From Spirochaetia bacterium (GTDB lineage Bacteria > Spirochaetota > Spirochaetia > Treponematales > Breznakiellaceae), in assembly GCA_025997875.1 (NCBI GenBank), contig BNVE01000176.1, positions 1 through 6,356 on the forward strand: 6,356 nt of DNA. Reading direction: 5' to 3'. The notes below the pieces were generated by a model. The model saw only the letters and a program-made list of their open reading frames with translations, searched no databases and was not told where the DNA came from. The position numbers and the translations under genes are program-made. Shown piece by piece: positions 1 to 5,123 of this stretch (within the stretch, counting starts at the first letter, position 1; the number at the start of each line of letters is the position of its first letter).

Positions 1-1208
1 TGGAGGCCATCGTGACCAATAACTACCCCATGAGCGGGGTGCAGTTTGCCCTTACCCAACCGGCCACCTTCGTGGTCTATATCCGGGGGGAAGTGCAGAA
101 CGCCGCGGAAACCACCACCTGGGCCTTGAGCCGGCTTTCATCGGTCCTGGGTGATCATCTCACTGATTTTTCTTCAGTGCGGGACATACAAATAAAATCA
201 TCCAATGGACAGACCCGGGTGTACGACCTATTCCTGGCACGGCGTTCCGGAAACTTAAGCCAGGACCCCTACCTCCGGCCGGGGGATGAGATTACCATCA
301 ACCGGGCTGTCCGTTCGGTCACCATTAATGGGGCGGTGGAGCGACCGGGGAAATACCAGCTGAAAGACGGGGAGCATTTGAAGGAGCTGGTGGAGCTCTA
401 TGGCAGCGGGTTTACCCCGGTGGCGGACCCGACCCGGCTTGAGCTGACGCGTCTGGTGAACAGTCAGTCCGTATCGGGGGACAAGATCTTCCTGAGCGAA
501 GCGGATTTGGCCGGGACCTATGAGCTGCAGAATTATGATGTGATAACGGTTCCTCAGATAACCAGCCTGCAGCCGGTCATGTTTGTGGAAGGCGCCATTA
601 GCGCGATAGTTTCCACTGTAGCAGCAGCAGGGACGGGGACAGCCGGCAGTGTCTCTGCGACTCCTACGGTTTCTACCCGTTTAGTGGTTCCCTTCAGCAA
701 GGGGGAGAACCTGGCCTCCCTGGTACGCCGGAACGCAGCCTGGTTCTCCGCGGTGTCGGATACCCAGAATGCCTATATCATCCGGGGGGGCCGGCATATT
801 TCCATCAACCTGAATCCCCTGCTCTACGATGCCACCTACCGCAGTGAAGTAACCATAGAGGAGAATGATACCCTGATTATCCCCTTTAGGCAGTATTTTA
901 TCACGGTGGCCGGGGCGGTACGGGCGCCGGGAAGGTATGCGTATATCCCTGACCGTGAATGGGACTATTACATCGCGGCAGCCGGCGGGTTTGTAAAGGG
1001 GATGAATGCCTGGGATGCGATAACGATAACCGACATGGGGGGGAAGAAGTTAAAGAAGACCGATGTGATTGTCCCGGAGACCATCATTACCGCCAAGACC
1101 AATGACTTCCTGTATTACTTTAATCAGTACTCCCCGGTTATCCTGACTACCCTGAGCATTATTACCACTTTTTTAACTATAAGAGCTACCACCGGTTTAT
1201 GGCAATAG
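1..1208 (+). CDS. SLBB-domain polysaccharide export protein, 5' end outside window
   Basis: This is the C-terminal part of an outer-membrane polysaccharide export protein of the Wza/BexD-like SLBB class, which moves capsule or exopolysaccharide across the envelope. The frame is open from base 3, and the GTG at 12 has no convincing ribosome site, so the true start and any signal peptide lie upstream. Counting from codon 12, I see four beta-rich modules with the SLBB pattern of Gly-x-Val followed by Pro-Gly or a 'GD/ND' turn. They lie at about 20-95, 102-181 (GAVERPG), 189-291 and 296-350 (GAVRAPG). Residues 372-391 form a hydrophobic helix near the C-terminus, matching the terminal helix that Wza places in the outer membrane. 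The visible 401 residues already exceed Wza, so the full protein is longer and has extra SLBB repeats. A strong terminator follows 34 bases after the stop, so it ends its transcription unit. Family assignment is firm; the polysaccharide is unknown. Confidence 0.88.
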   Translation, partial: EAIVTNNYPMSGVQFALTQPATFVVYIRGEVQNAAETTTWALSRLSSVLGDHLTDFSSVRDIQIKSSNGQTRVYDLFLARRSGNLSQDPYLRPGDEITINRAVRSVTINGAVERPGKYQLKDGEHLKELVELYGSGFTPVADPTRLELTRLVNSQSVSGDKIFLSEADLAGTYELQNYDVITVPQITSLQPVMFVEGAISAIVSTVAAAGTGTAGSVSATPTVSTRLVVPFSKGENLASLVRRNAAWFSAVSDTQNAYIIRGGRHISINLNPLLYDATYRSEVTIEENDTLIIPFRQYFITVAGAVRAPGRYAYIPDREWDYYIAAAGGFVKGMNAWDAITITDMGGKKLKKTDVIVPETIITAKTNDFLYYFNQYSPVILTTLSIITTFLTIRATTGLWQ

Positions 1209-1242
1209 TGTTTTAATTATAAACACAAGCAAACCAATTGAG

Positions 1243-1273
1243 CCCTGTTTCCTTCGGGAACAGGGTTTTTTTT
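1243..1273 (+). terminator. Intrinsic terminator of the SLBB gene
   Basis: A ten-pair stem (CCCTGTTTCC with GGGAACAGGG, one G-T wobble) closes a 3-base loop and is followed directly by eight T residues. It begins 34 bases after the SLBB stop codon and reads in the same direction. Confidence 0.92.
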
Positions 1274-1353
1274 GCGAATTTTTTCTAACATCACAGTCAC
1301 ATTATCTTTGTACCGGCCTGTGTAATCCGGTTTTCCGGTAGTTTTTTATTTCA

Positions 1354-1365
1354 CATCTCCTGGGG
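1354..1365 (-). repeat. 12-bp scrap of tRNA-Glu 3' end (candidate old att remnant)
   Basis: CATCTCCTGGGG here is identical to the first 12 bases of the tRNA-Glu gene as read on the plus strand (6046-6057), starting exactly at the discriminator base and covering the acceptor strand plus the edge of the T stem. The match then stops, or continues one or two bases if a G is deleted. A 12-base match with this register in a region of a few hundred bases is unlikely by chance. I infer a decayed attachment site from an earlier insertion at the same tRNA gene, but this is short evidence. Confidence 0.5.
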
Positions 1366-1390
1366 ATAAGTGTAAATAGCTCTAAGTATC

Positions 1391-1471
1391 TTAGGACATT
1401 CTGCGGAGGGCAATGAAACCCGCTATCGCTATCCCAAACAACACGATGGTCAAAAAAATCTGCATTACCAT
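1391..1471 (-). CDS. 26-residue single-pass membrane peptide
   Basis: This very short ORF begins one base after the stop codon of the 59-codon ORF upstream. It has GGGGGG as a ribosome site five bases before its ATG, so the two look translationally coupled. The peptide is almost one transmembrane helix: about 20 hydrophobic residues (IFLTIVLFGIAIAGFIAL) followed by Arg-Arg-Met-Ser. The positive residues after the helix predict an outside/periplasmic N-terminus and a cytoplasmic tail. A second in-frame ATG at codon 3 is possible but lies further from the ribosome site. An imperfect hairpin (CTAAG-TAT-CTTAG) overlaps the stop codon, without a T-tract. I do not recognise a family. A small toxin, a holin-like peptide or a regulator of a membrane protein are all open; none is shown by the sequence. 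Confidence 0.5.
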   Translation of the reverse strand: MVMQIFLTIVLFGIAIAGFIALRRMS

Positions 1472-1472
1472 T

Positions 1473-1652
1473 TTATCCCCCCAACCAGTTTTTTATGAGG
1501 TCTATAGCACTTAATAAGCCGCTTATAGTGGCCCCCAGCGTTATAATCTCGACTACTCTTTTTGCCGGTTTTTCCGGCTTCGTTATCGCCGCCAATATCG
1601 CTTCGTTACTTTCCGCAATCCGCCGCAAAACCGCTTTATCTTCGGCATCCAT
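1473..1652 (-). CDS. 59-residue small membrane protein, charged N-terminus
   Basis: This unrecognised small protein has two parts. Residues 1-31 are charged and helical, with an EDKAVLRRIAESNEAIL stretch that could form a short coiled coil, and end in a Pro/Lys linker. Residues 33-59 are hydrophobic (VVEIITLGATISGLLSAIDL, then a short amphipathic tail) and could span the membrane once. The layout recalls small XhlA/holin-associated proteins, but there is no motif to prove it. No good Shine-Dalgarno precedes the ATG. An imperfect 17-bp palindrome sits just upstream (1656-1672). The gene overlaps neither neighbour and is followed one base later by the 26-residue ORF. It lies outside the tRNA-Glu element, between two tRNA-like repeats. 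Confidence 0.55.
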   Translation of the reverse strand: MDAEDKAVLRRIAESNEAILAAITKPEKPAKRVVEIITLGATISGLLSAIDLIKNWLGG

Positions 1653-1825
1653 AATTTAGTGTACTACACCAACAAGCCGTTAGCAAGGAAAAAATTAGTA
1701 AATACTTTTCCGCCCCAGTTGCCGGGTGATTTCGCATACTTTCCTTCACCGTTCTTTTTAGGGGTTCCGCCAGAGGTCTCCTCAGTTTTTTCGTTCTTCC
1801 ATTCCCCATAGTACCAATAGTTTCT
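1653..1825. other. Spacer between small-gene pair and left repeat
   Basis: Apart from the palindrome at 1656-1672, I see no gene, RNA or strong hairpin here. The minus-strand open frame that crosses it (1636-1935) runs through the tRNA remnant and has no coding character, so I do not call it. Confidence 0.5.
1656..1672. promoter_or_regulatory. 17-bp palindrome upstream of the small membrane gene pair
   Basis: TTAGTGTA-C-TACACCAA is an inverted repeat with one mismatched pair and a perfect core of GTGTA-C-TACAC. It starts four bases upstream of the 59-codon ORF, where a repressor or an mRNA hairpin would affect its translation. No clear -35/-10 boxes were found around it. Function is inferred from position only. 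Confidence 0.35.
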
Positions 1826-1867
1826 TCATCTCCTGGGGGAATTGAACCCCTGTTGTCGGGATGAAAA
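1826..1867 (-). repeat. Left attachment repeat: displaced tRNA-Glu 3' half
   Basis: These 42 bases match 6045-6086 with one difference (T at 1851, C at 6070). They cover the tRNA from the anticodon loop to the discriminator base. There is no 5' half next to it, so this is not a functional tRNA. The single difference breaks the first pair of the T stem, as expected for a copy no longer under selection. This is the classic attachment site of tyrosine-recombinase elements at tRNA 3' halves. Confidence 0.88.
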
Positions 1868-1928
1868 GTCTCCCCAAGAGATGATCTATGCTTCTCTCTA
1901 CTTATCTTTATATAACAATTTTTCAGGA

Positions 1929-1956
1929 TTGACAAGCAGAGATAATCCCAGATAAT
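1929..1956 (+). promoter_or_regulatory. Promoter-like TTGACA-16-GATAAT
   Basis: A consensus -35 (TTGACA, from 1929) and a near-consensus -10 (GATAAT) are separated by 16 bases. They point rightward into the non-coding arm, where I find no plus-strand gene, so any transcript would be non-coding or antisense to the end of the leftward run. It may be a chance match in AT-rich DNA. Confidence 0.3.
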
Positions 1957-2102
1957 TAAAGAATACTCATCTTTTTTCTACTGTCATTGATTTGAGGGGG
2001 TGAAAGGTCTGTATTTTTGGGGGGACTCTCGGTAAAAGTGGGTGTTTTTAGGGAATAATTCCATGAGTAGGTCCGATTTGACCGGTCCCAACCCTATAAA
2101 AA

Positions 2103-2122
2103 TTTAGCAAAGTTTAGCAAAT
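2103..2122. repeat. Tandem 10-bp repeat (TTTAGCAAAG/T x2)
   Basis: TTTAGCAAAG is followed directly by TTTAGCAAAT, two copies one helical turn apart. This spacing suits a protein bound on one face of the DNA. It lies about 240 bp inside the left attachment repeat, so it could be an arm-type recombinase or excisionase site, but no other copies were noticed elsewhere in the window. Confidence 0.4.
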
Positions 2123-2155
2123 TCGGGGTTTCAGGGGGAGAGGTTCCCCGGCCCT

Positions 2156-2551
2156 TTACCCTGCCATCCGGTAGGTAAATTTGGGTTCATCCTCATCGGC
2201 CTCTGGTTCCGATTCCCCGTCAAAGTCCGGCGCCGCATCATAAATCAAAATGAAATAATGGTCCTTTTGGTCAGCGTCCAGGCAAAATTCAAGCTCATAA
2301 TCGGCCCCTACGAATGAGGAAAGCCCGTCAAAGGTCGGGGCCGTGCCTTCCCCGCCATATACCAGGTTTTCAGGGTGCAGCCTTAAAAAATCGTCAATCT
2401 TGTCAAAGGTTGCCCCGGATGCAAGAAGTATGTTTGGGTGTACCCGGTAAAGGGTATAAAAGGCTGTTGCCTTTTTGTTGATCACATCAGCCCATTTAGA
2501 ATAATCCCCAAAGAAGCCGAATTCCTTAAAAACCTTGCTTTCTTCTTGCAT
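2156..2551 (-). CDS. Unrecognised acidic 131-residue protein
   Basis: I do not recognise this protein. It is soluble and acidic, with no signal peptide or membrane segment. The N-terminal half mixes aromatic and hydrophobic residues (KATAFYTLYRVHPNILLASG at about 27-46) and looks folded; residues 110-124 are a run of Glu and Asp (GESEPEADEDEP). The ATG has a GAGGGG ribosome site five bases upstream and starts nine bases after the stop of the preceding gene, so the two are co-transcribed and probably linked in function. It is the last gene of the leftward run. An acidic tail of this sort occurs in DNA-mimic and chaperone-like proteins, but nothing specific supports either here. Confidence 0.65.
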   Translation of the reverse strand: MQEESKVFKEFGFFGDYSKWADVINKKATAFYTLYRVHPNILLASGATFDKIDDFLRLHPENLVYGGEGTAPTFDGLSSFVGADYELEFCLDADQKDHYFILIYDAAPDFDGESEPEADEDEPKFTYRMAG

Positions 2552-2560
2552 GGCTACCCC

Positions 2561-2854
2561 TCACAATCCCAATTTTGGGTACATCTTGGCGAATTCCTCA
2601 CGGGTGATCTCATGCCCTTCCTGGCATAGAACATCCATATAGTTTTTATTGGGGGCATAGCCGATTGAGGCTGGATCCATCACGGAAACGCCAAAACAAA
2701 GATTGTCATAAATTACCCAGTCTTTGCCGTCCGCCACAAAGTACCGTGCATCTTTCCGGGAAGGGTCGAATACAACCGATCCGCCGTCATATTCCCATTG
2801 TTCGGGCCGGGTGAATGTCTTTGACACAAGATCAGCGTTATTCTTGCCCATCAT
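2561..2854 (-). CDS. Unrecognised 97-residue protein
   Basis: No family is recognised. The protein is soluble, rich in Tyr, Trp and Asp, with a central beta-like stretch (VVFDPSRKDARYFVADGKDW) and a helical C-terminus (EITREEFAKMYPKL). A longer reading from the ATG at 2875 is possible. I chose 2854 because AGGA lies seven bases before it, inside the longer reading, and because a promoter match (TTGAAA-16-TATTAT at 2877-2904) would start transcription at about the 2875 ATG. A second ATG follows immediately at 2851. It is followed nine bases later by the acidic 131-residue gene, probably as one unit that may be transcribed separately from the four genes upstream. Confidence 0.62.
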   Translation of the reverse strand: MMGKNNADLVSKTFTRPEQWEYDGGSVVFDPSRKDARYFVADGKDWVIYDNLCFGVSVMDPASIGYAPNKNYMDVLCQEGHEITREEFAKMYPKLGL

Positions 2855-2876
2855 CTTCCTGTCCTTTATTTTCATA

Positions 2877-2904
2877 ATAATACATCAGGTGTACCATTTT
2901 TCAA
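2877..2904 (-). promoter_or_regulatory. Promoter TTGAAA-16-TATTAT for the last two leftward genes
   Basis: On the minus strand, TTGAAA (2899-2904) and TATTAT (2877-2882) are each one base from consensus, with a 16-base spacer. It sits in the 70-base gap after the helix-turn-helix gene, the largest gap in the leftward run. It would give the 97- and 131-residue genes their own transcript with a leader of about 16-20 bases carrying the AGGA ribosome site. Confidence 0.5.
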
Positions 2905-2945
2905 TTCCCCGGCCAGGGGGAGGCCCTGAACTATGTGGGTTTTTC

Positions 2946-3281
2946 TTATACCCCTTTTCCATTTTTGGGGCGTCCCATTTTCACGCCCTTATATCCGTTC
3001 ATTTCGGATGTGTTGACTATGGTTACAGAGTGATAATGGCGATCTACAAACTCGCATAGAGCTTTAAGGGGGTACATATTCCTTCCCGCGTACTGGATAA
3101 CGGGTAAATGATGAAACCTACCGTAACGGCGAATGGTCTCCGGCGATAATCCGGTTATGAGGGCCGCTTCTTCGCTGTTTACAACAAAGTCCTTGGTTAC
3201 TATGCCTAGGTTTAAGAGCGTGTCTACTTTCCCGATCAAGGTTTTCAGATCGGCTGGTTGTAATGGTTTTGATTTCGGCAT
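2946..3281 (-). CDS. Helix-turn-helix protein of excisionase/AlpA type
   Basis: This 111-residue DNA-binding protein carries a MerR-like winged helix of the HTH_17 class. Residues 36-53 (SEEAALITGLSPETIRRY) form the helix-turn-helix, residues 58-72 the wing (LPVIQYAGRNMYPL), and 72-82 a closing helix. Small proteins with this fold in integrative elements usually act as recombination directionality factors (excisionases) or AlpA-like activators of the integrase gene. The N-terminal 35 residues form a separate helical part, and the C-terminus carries GRPKNGKG, similar to an AT-hook, both longer than in a minimal excisionase. The start overlaps the stop of the preceding gene by one base (TAATG), with AAGGA upstream, so translation is coupled. 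No integrase is present in the window for it to serve. A transcriptional repressor of the element is the main alternative. Confidence 0.75.
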   Translation of the reverse strand: MPKSKPLQPADLKTLIGKVDTLLNLGIVTKDFVVNSEEAALITGLSPETIRRYGRFHHLPVIQYAGRNMYPLKALCEFVDRHYHSVTIVNTSEMNGYKGVKMGRPKNGKGV

Positions 3282-3478
3282 TATTGAGCATCCTTTTTAG
3301 CCGGATTTATTCGCCGGTGTTTCTTTGGCAATGCCCTTAATTCGTCCATAACTCCATTATCCTCAAGCTCTTGCATAAAACTGTTGAATATCCGCATAGG
3401 GTCCGGGGCGGGTTCCCCCCAAAAAGCCCCGGACCTATCCACGGGGCGGCTCTGGGGGAAGGGGATTATTTTTGACAT
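3281..3478 (-). CDS. Unrecognised 65-residue basic-tailed protein
   Basis: I do not recognise this small soluble protein. It opens with a Pro-rich stretch (IIPFPQSRPVDRSG), continues with an amphipathic helix (MRIFNSFMQELEDNGVMDEL), and ends basic (LPKKHRRINPAKKD). A GGGAG ribosome site lies eight bases before the ATG. Its start overlaps the preceding gene by 13 bases and its stop overlaps the next start by one base, so it is tightly embedded in the run. Position next to the helix-turn-helix gene suggests a role in control or recombination of the element; that is inference only. Confidence 0.6.
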   Translation of the reverse strand: MSKIIPFPQSRPVDRSGAFWGEPAPDPMRIFNSFMQELEDNGVMDELRALPKKHRRINPAKKDAQ

Positions 3479-3693
3479 AGTTTTTTCTCCCAGCCCCCGT
3501 CTTTAATGTCCGGCAAGAATTCAATACAATCAAAGAATTCCAAGAGTTTTTCTGCCTTTTGGCGGATCATGGCGGTAATGGTATAGCACACGTCCCCAAC
3601 TTCGCCCGGTACAAAATCCGCTGTGTATTGGGCCATCATTTTTGCCAAGGCCCTTATTTCACAGGCTGTATGATGATAGTCCCCCAGGTTCAT
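3466..3693 (-). CDS. Unrecognised 75-residue helical protein
   Basis: This unrecognised soluble protein appears largely helical (HHTACEIRALAKMMAQYTAD and AMIRQKAEKLLEFFD) with two Cys. An upstream ATG at 3711 gives six more residues, but a strong AAGGAGG sits inside that extension, five bases before the ATG at 3693, so I chose 3693. Its 3' end overlaps the next gene by 13 bases. In the 62-base gap upstream, a 15-codon ORF (3761-3714) with GGGGG before its ATG could be a leader peptide, but it is too short to claim. Short helical proteins like this are common in phage and satellite early regions, without known function. Confidence 0.6.
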   Translation of the reverse strand: MNLGDYHHTACEIRALAKMMAQYTADFVPGEVGDVCYTITAMIRQKAEKLLEFFDCIEFLPDIKDGGWEKKLCQK

Positions 3694-3773
3694 ACTATCC
3701 TCCTTGTTCATGGTTATTTCCTGTTGCCGGTTTCTTCCGGCGCGTGTACTCCCGGAGCCATACGGCCCCCGAT

Positions 3774-4043
3774 TTATAGCGTGATTATGCTGTTTTCAGC
3801 GGGTATATAAAACGGTTCCAGCTTTTCCGTTATGTCTTTTCCGGTTTCGTGAATCTGTTTGGCAATATCCCAAAATGATTCGGTGTATTTTGCCGGAGCT
3901 TTAATGTACCTCGGTTTTAACAGGTCCAGATTATTCAAAAACTTGAACAGGCGCGGTGATGATCCAATACTCACAAATGAAAAAGAATCCCAGTGAATCA
4001 TTTCCTCTTTTGTCATTGGCTGTAAGTTAATTAGTATTCGCAT
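3774..4043 (-). CDS. Unrecognised 89-residue protein, first gene of leftward run
   Basis: This is the promoter-proximal gene of the leftward run. The start is well supported: AAGGAGAGG lies 8-11 bases before the ATG. The protein has no signal peptide or membrane helix. It contains helical segments (SPRLFKFLNNLDLL and TESFWDIAKQIHETGKDITE) with several aromatic residues, and I do not recognise a family. It begins beside the GC-rich divergent spacer shared with brnT. A -10-like TATAAA (4068-4073, minus) lies upstream but lacks a good -35, so the promoter may need an activator. Confidence 0.6.
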   Translation of the reverse strand: MRILINLQPMTKEEMIHWDSFSFVSIGSSPRLFKFLNNLDLLKPRYIKAPAKYTESFWDIAKQIHETGKDITEKLEPFYIPAENSIITL

Positions 4044-4300
4044 TTCTGCATCCTCTCCTTAAAATGTTTTATAGGTATGCAGGGCCTGTGGCCCCGCCTT
4101 CCCTTTTTCCCCTATACCGCCAGGGCGGCCCGGATTTCCTGTTAAGCGGTGAGGGTGATCCGCGCTCCCCGGATGTCCCCCTCCAAAACCCTGATAGCGG
4201 GAACCTTGCCCCGGAGGGCCAGCCGTGACCATCCTCCTGGTGTACCTGGAAACCTGAAATTCCTCTTGACAGAGCATACAAAAAGTAATACCCTTTTATC
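4044..4300. other. GC-rich divergent spacer with hairpins
   Basis: This gap of 257 bases separates the leftward run from brnT and holds the control signals for both. It contains three inverted repeats: GGGCC-TGT-GGCCC (4082-4094), CCGCC-AG-GGCGG (4117-4128) and ATCCG with CGGAT near 4169-4186. Two minus-strand open frames cross it (4059-4277 and 4069-4302). One reads as a Gly-x-Y pattern, and the third frame gives a protein-like stretch ending ...GARITLTA. They compete with each other and lack ribosome sites. I take the region as regulatory DNA or a badly decayed gene rather than a gene. Confidence 0.5.
4266..4294 (+). promoter_or_regulatory. Probable brnTA promoter (TTGACA-17-TACCCT)
   Basis: A perfect -35 TTGACA at 4266-4271 is followed at 17 bases by TACCCT (4289-4294), a poor -10 that keeps only the outer TA and T. 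A start seven bases downstream would fall on or beside the brnT ATG at 4301, giving a leaderless or nearly leaderless message. That fits the lack of a ribosome site for brnT. A run of short direct CCTGG/CCTGA motifs just upstream (4224-4257) could be an operator; BrnA proteins are known to repress their own promoter. Confidence 0.45.
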
Positions 4301-4618
4301 ATGCGGTTGGACGGTATAAGCTGGGACAGCGAAAAGGCGCGGCTAAACCTTGAAAAACATCATGTGAGTTTTGAGACGGTGCAATATATCTTTTCGGACC
4401 CGGACCGGCTGGAGCGGTTTGACCGCAGCGAGAATAACACATCCAGGGAAGAACGCTGGCAAACCTTGGGTGTAGTTGGAAAAGTTCTGTTTGTCGTATA
4501 CGCCGAAACAGGGAAAGGCAAGCAGTTAATCACGGCCCGCCGGGCAACAAAGGCGGAAAGGAGATCATACAATGGCTATTATAGAATCGACGGTGAAGGT
4601 TGGACAAAAGCCAACTAA
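4301..4618 (+). CDS. brnT: BrnT-family ribonuclease toxin
   Basis: This is the toxin of a type II BrnT/BrnA toxin-antitoxin module. BrnT has a RelE-like fold and cleaves RNA to stop growth until neutralised by BrnA. The 105 residues carry the family pattern throughout: W8-D with KA..N..KHHVSFE (11-25), F31-SDP, EERWQTLG (50-57), the hydrophobic strand VLFVVYAET (62-70), and ITARRATKAERRSY (77-90). The C-terminal 15 residues (NGYYRIDGEG...) extend slightly past the usual end. The ATG has no Shine-Dalgarno; the -35 box upstream suggests a leaderless message. The last 47 bases overlap brnA, the toxin-first order normal for this family. The gene looks intact. It is the first gene of the rightward group, beside the GC-rich divergent spacer, and may help keep the element in the host. 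Confidence 0.9.
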   Translation: MRLDGISWDSEKARLNLEKHHVSFETVQYIFSDPDRLERFDRSENNTSREERWQTLGVVGKVLFVVYAETGKGKQLITARRATKAERRSYNGYYRIDGEGWTKAN

Positions 4619-4895
4619 AGAGGAAATGAAGCGGATACATGGGGAACTGCGGAAAGCCGCCAAATACCCGATAAACCTTGAAGCCGCGCCGGAACTTTCT
4701 CCGGAGGCATTGAAAGAATTTGCGCATCTGGCCGCCGAGCGCAACCGGCAGAAAAAAAGACAGGTGGTAACATTGAGGCTTGTTCCTGATTGCCTGTCAA
4801 AATACAAAGCCTTGGGAAAAGGCTATACCGGCATTATGGCCGACGTGTTGAATTATGCAGCAGAAAATCCGGAAATACTTTCAAAGGTTCGGTAA
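4572..4895 (+). CDS. brnA: BrnA-family antitoxin
   Basis: This is the antitoxin partner of BrnT. It should bind and neutralise the toxin and repress the operon through a C-terminal ribbon-helix-helix domain. Residues 66-70 (VTLRL) form the DNA-binding strand, followed by helices at 72-82 and 86-98 around the diagnostic LGKGYTGIMADVLNYAAENP. Residues 1-60 are charged and helical (KEEMKRIHGELRKA, SPEALKEFAHLAAERNRQKK) and probably wrap the toxin. AAAGGAG lies eight bases before the ATG, inside the end of brnT, giving a 47-base overlap and coupled translation. The strong ribosome site here, against none for brnT, would favour antitoxin excess. At 107 residues it is of ordinary length and looks intact. 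Confidence 0.87.
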   Translation: MAIIESTVKVGQKPTKEEMKRIHGELRKAAKYPINLEAAPELSPEALKEFAHLAAERNRQKKRQVVTLRLVPDCLSKYKALGKGYTGIMADVLNYAAENPEILSKVR

Positions 4896-4901
4896 CGATA
4901 G

Positions 4902-5123
4902 GGGAAAACAAGTCCGGGGCTGGAAAGTCCGGGGGCTATCCTGTTTTTCCGGCAGGATGAACGGCTGATTTTCTCCTATGTCTTTGCCAAGTCAAGCCGT
5001 GGTAACATCGAGGAAGATGAATTAAGAGAGTTTAAGGCCACCGCAAAGGGAGACCTTGAATATACCGAGGATCAAATGAACGCCTTTGTAAAGGCGGGAT
5101 TGTACAAGGAGTTAGGGGTATGA
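4902..5123 (+). pseudogene. C-terminal remnant of a RelE-like toxin (PF06296 type)
   Basis: This open frame, from just after a TAG at 4899 to TGA at 5121, encodes about 73 residues. The last 60 fit the C-terminal half of the RelE-like toxins classed as PF06296: ILFFRQDERLIFSYVFAKSS, then a GNI..DEL motif, and a VKAG.Y.EL ending. The N-terminal half of the family (about 50 residues, including the usual Gly-rich turn before the YR strand) is missing, and no ATG, GTG or TTG precedes the conserved part. An imperfect 15-base tandem repeat (AAGTCCGGGG at 4910 and 4925) marks the point where similarity begins, so a deletion or duplication probably occurred there. The fragment ends in a 4-base ATGA overlap with the next ORF, the arrangement of an intact toxin-antitoxin operon. 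A toxin this short is unlikely to be active. Confidence 0.7.

Larger units (their letters stand above)
1868..2155. other. Left non-coding arm of the element
   Basis: This stretch of 288 bases between the left repeat and the first gene has no credible ORF. It contains a tandem 10-bp repeat (2103-2122), a 5-pair hairpin GGGGA-GAGGT-TCCCC (2135-2149) just beyond the stop of the leftward gene run, and a plus-strand promoter-like pair (1929-1956). The hairpin lacks a T-tract on the minus strand, so it is at best a weak terminator. Such arms often hold integrase arm-binding sites; that is inference. Confidence 0.5.

Noticed and set aside
1636..1935. Minus-strand open frame of 99 codons across the left repeat
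   Set aside because: It reads through the displaced tRNA half (giving a HPDN.GSIPPGD text that also appears in the frame across the intact tRNA), has no ribosome site and overlaps the start of the better 59-codon ORF.
2724..3059. Plus-strand 111-codon open frame opposite the helix-turn-helix and 97-residue genes
   Set aside because: It is antisense to two better supported genes and lacks a ribosome site and coding character.
4059..4302. Two overlapping minus-strand frames, one with a collagen-like Gly-x-Y run, and a third frame ending GARITLTA
   Set aside because: Three frames competing in one GC-rich stretch, none with a ribosome site, are best explained by base composition. A frameshifted relic gene remains possible.
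4915..4940. Similarity to the GGAAAGTCCGGGC signature of RNase P RNA
   Set aside because: Only this short motif matches; there is no surrounding RNase P structure, and it falls at the tandem repeat leading into the toxin remnant.
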